From an uncultured Bacilli bacterium (GTDB lineage Bacteria > Bacillota_I > Bacilli_A > RF39 > UBA660): a stretch of DNA of 6,185 bases. The notes beneath the pieces are model-generated. The model was not told the origin of the DNA. It worked only from the letters and a program-made list of their open reading frames with translations, and made no database searches. This document shows, piece after piece, positions 5,311 to 6,185 of the stretch. How positions within the stretch are numbered: position 1 is the first letter of the stretch; every line of letters begins with the position of its first letter. A program made the position numbers and the translations under genes. Location of the stretch: positions 1 to 6,185 of the forward strand of contig CAKPDJ010000067.1 of the NCBI GenBank assembly GCA_934148875.1. Reading direction: 5' to 3'.

Positions 5311-6037
5311 AAATCTTTAAAACTTTGTATGCGATAATAGGGTAATTACTTATAAACGAAATCTTATTTATTATTTCATTTAAATTTTTAACCTTGGGAT
5401 TGTGTAAAAACTCATAGACTGTTTTAATATTTTGACAAACTGCACATGAAATCATTAATTCCTTATTTATAGATAATTGTTCTGTTATTATAGATAAATT
5501 TAACATTTCTGGTGGAAAAACATAAAAATCAACATCAATATAACTATCATCATATGGAGATAATATTACACCAATCTTATTCTTAGTTTCCTTATTTTTT
5601 AAATGAAATATTATATTTCTACTTAGGCTAGATATATAAAAGTTTAGAGTAGGGAATTTATTAATAACACTAAAAAGGGATGATACTTGATCTTCATTAA
5701 TTTTATTAATTGCCTCTGTATATTGAGCAAACGCTATTGTTGGTATTGGAATAAAATTTATAACGATTTTATTTTTGATGTTCCTAAGTTTATTTAATAC
5801 TCTCTCCAGTGGCCAAATATTATCATTTTTAATATTATCTGATTCAGTATTTTGTATTTGCTTAATAAGTTCATTATCAACACTTTCATATGCGGTTGTA
5901 GTAATAGACATAGGCACATCATCACGCGCTAACACAACCTCTAGACTTATCCCATCTAAACTATTTTGATTATCTAAAAACTCATCTAAAAATTCTTCCA
6001 TATTACTATAAAAGTTTTTATTCGTAATTATTTTCAT
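5309..6037 (-). CDS. Glycerophosphodiester phosphodiesterase-like protein lacking catalytic residues
   Basis: A 242-residue protein, the usual length of bacterial GDPD domains, with GDPD landmarks in order but the active site gone. Strand 1, where IAHRG belongs, reads IITNKN (3-8), and PENT is absent. DGISLEV (28-34) stands for DGIELDV. RDDVPMSITTT (38-48) stands for KDGVPVVIHDD, with T46-T47 replacing the catalytic His-Asp. The later IEIK strand reads INFI (93-96). FYISSLSRNII (133-143) matches the SSF region, and FISNYP (228-233) matches the terminal ITNYP. There is no signal peptide. It is probably a TIM-barrel pseudoenzyme, perhaps binding a phosphodiester or sugar phosphate; function unknown. 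The start is the internal ATG (6037-6035), with AAGGAG 6 bases upstream. It faces tRNA-Glu at its 3' end and is divergent from the glycosylase gene. Family call by eye only. Confidence 0.65.
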   Translation of the reverse strand: MKIITNKNFYSNMEEFLDEFLDNQNSLDGISLEVVLARDDVPMSITTTAYESVDNELIKQIQNTESDNIKNDNIWPLERVLNKLRNIKNKIVINFIPIPTIAFAQYTEAINKINEDQVSSLFSVINKFPTLNFYISSLSRNIIFHLKNKETKNKIGVILSPYDDSYIDVDFYVFPPEMLNLSIITEQLSINKELMISCAVCQNIKTVYEFLHNPKVKNLNEIINKISFISNYPIIAYKVLKI

Positions 6038-6043
6038 GTTACA

Positions 6044-6049
6044 CTCCTT
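6044..6049 (-). promoter_or_regulatory. Ribosome binding site that sets the start of the phosphodiesterase-like gene
   Basis: On the minus strand AAGGAG (complement of 6049-6044) lies 6 bases before ATG at 6037. An in-frame ATG exists at 6052-6050, but its second and third codons are this very AAGGAG, and no purine-rich site precedes it. The shorter start is therefore preferred. Confidence 0.8.
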
Positions 6050-6060
6050 CATTTAAATAT

Positions 6061-6088
6061 ATTATATTTTGTATAAAGTATTACTTAA
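6061..6088 (-). promoter_or_regulatory. Possible promoter of the phosphodiesterase-like gene
   Basis: On the minus strand TATAAT (complement of 6066-6061) is a perfect -10. Only a weak -35 is found, TTAAGT (complement of 6088-6083), with a 16-base spacer. The start would be near 6054, giving a leader of about 17 bases. It overlaps the opposing promoter of the glycosylase gene. Confidence 0.4.
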
Positions 6089-6097
6089 TGATATAAT
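6069..6097 (+). promoter_or_regulatory. Promoter of the partial glycosylase gene
   Basis: TTGTAT (6069-6074) and TATAAT (6092-6097) are 17 bases apart, with TG at 6089-6090 giving an extended -10. The start should fall near 6102-6105, so the leader is only about 10-13 bases and barely contains the ribosome binding site GGGAGG at 6103-6108. Confidence 0.6.
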
Positions 6098-6114
6098 GTA
6101 GTGGGAGGTATAAT

Positions 6115-6185
6115 ATGTTAAAAATAGAAAATATAGAAAATTTTAATTTAGATGATACAGTTACTTGTGGTCAAATATTTAGATA
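6115..6185 (+). CDS. Probable OGG1-type DNA glycosylase, N-terminal 23 codons only
   Basis: The gene runs off the right edge after 23 complete codons. GGGAGG at 6103-6108 lies 6 bases before the ATG. The visible residues include NFNLDDTVTCGQIFR (9-23). This resembles the N-terminus of Firmicute 8-oxoguanine/3-methyladenine DNA glycosylases, where a short FNL..T segment leads to a conserved CGQ.FRW motif that begins the OGG N-terminal domain. Enzymes of that family excise oxidised or alkylated purines in base excision repair. The helix-hairpin-helix and catalytic lysine and aspartate lie outside the window, so the call rests on this one motif. It is divergent from the phosphodiesterase-like gene and shares its intergenic promoter region. 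Confidence 0.65.
   Translation, partial: MLKIENIENFNLDDTVTCGQIFR

Noticed and set aside
5775..5969. 64-codon plus-strand open frame inside the phosphodiesterase-like gene
   Set aside because: It is a shadow of the minus-strand gene, which has the better start, length and family resemblance, and it lacks a ribosome binding site.
6038..6052. Upstream in-frame ATG adding five residues (MKECN) to the phosphodiesterase-like protein
   Set aside because: The AAGGAG that would be read as codons 2-3 is ideally placed as the ribosome binding site for the next ATG, and nothing suitable precedes the upstream ATG.

Overview
The window is strongly AT-rich and bacterial. It has Firmicute-style AAGGAG ribosome binding sites, TTGNNN/TATNNT promoters with 17-base spacers, tRNA genes that encode their own CCA, and short U-tract terminators. 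Stops are TAA or TAG and tryptophan is TGG, so the standard code fits. The 550-residue GltX is of the type I associate with Clostridia and related low-GC gut Firmicutes. The best guess is an uncultured low-GC Firmicute chromosome; no species can be named.

Left part (1-570): a 10-bp perfect inverted repeat of unknown origin comes first. It is followed by two independently transcribed tRNA genes, tRNA-Ala(TGC) and tRNA-Gln(CTG), each with its own promoter and terminator. A tandem 11-base GGTACC-containing repeat lies between them.

Centre (517-5138): gltX, encoding glutamyl-tRNA synthetase, stands alone between its own promoter and a strong terminator. A four-gene same-strand run follows (2301-5138): an AI-2E/UPF0118 family membrane protein, a membrane-anchored thioredoxin-fold protein with CPWC, an unrecognised 98-residue protein, and a divergent kinase-fold protein. 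Gaps of 8-14 bases suggest one operon. No terminator is evident after it, so read-through into the following tRNA gene is possible.

Right part (5140-6185): tRNA-Glu(CTC) has its own promoter and a terminator that also serves the convergent gene. That gene, on the minus strand, looks like a glycerophosphodiester phosphodiesterase fold that has lost its catalytic residues. It is divergent from the first 23 codons of a probable OGG1-type DNA glycosylase that runs off the window.

Functional links: tRNA-Gln, GltX and tRNA-Glu lie within about 5 kb. This would fit indirect Gln-tRNA synthesis (Glu-tRNA-Gln made by GltX, then amidated by GatCAB), but gatCAB is not in the window and glnS cannot be excluded. 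The points most worth a second look are the phosphodiesterase-like pseudoenzyme, the four-gene membrane/redox/kinase operon, and the matching hairpins between the promoter and the mature 5' end of tRNA-Ala and tRNA-Glu.
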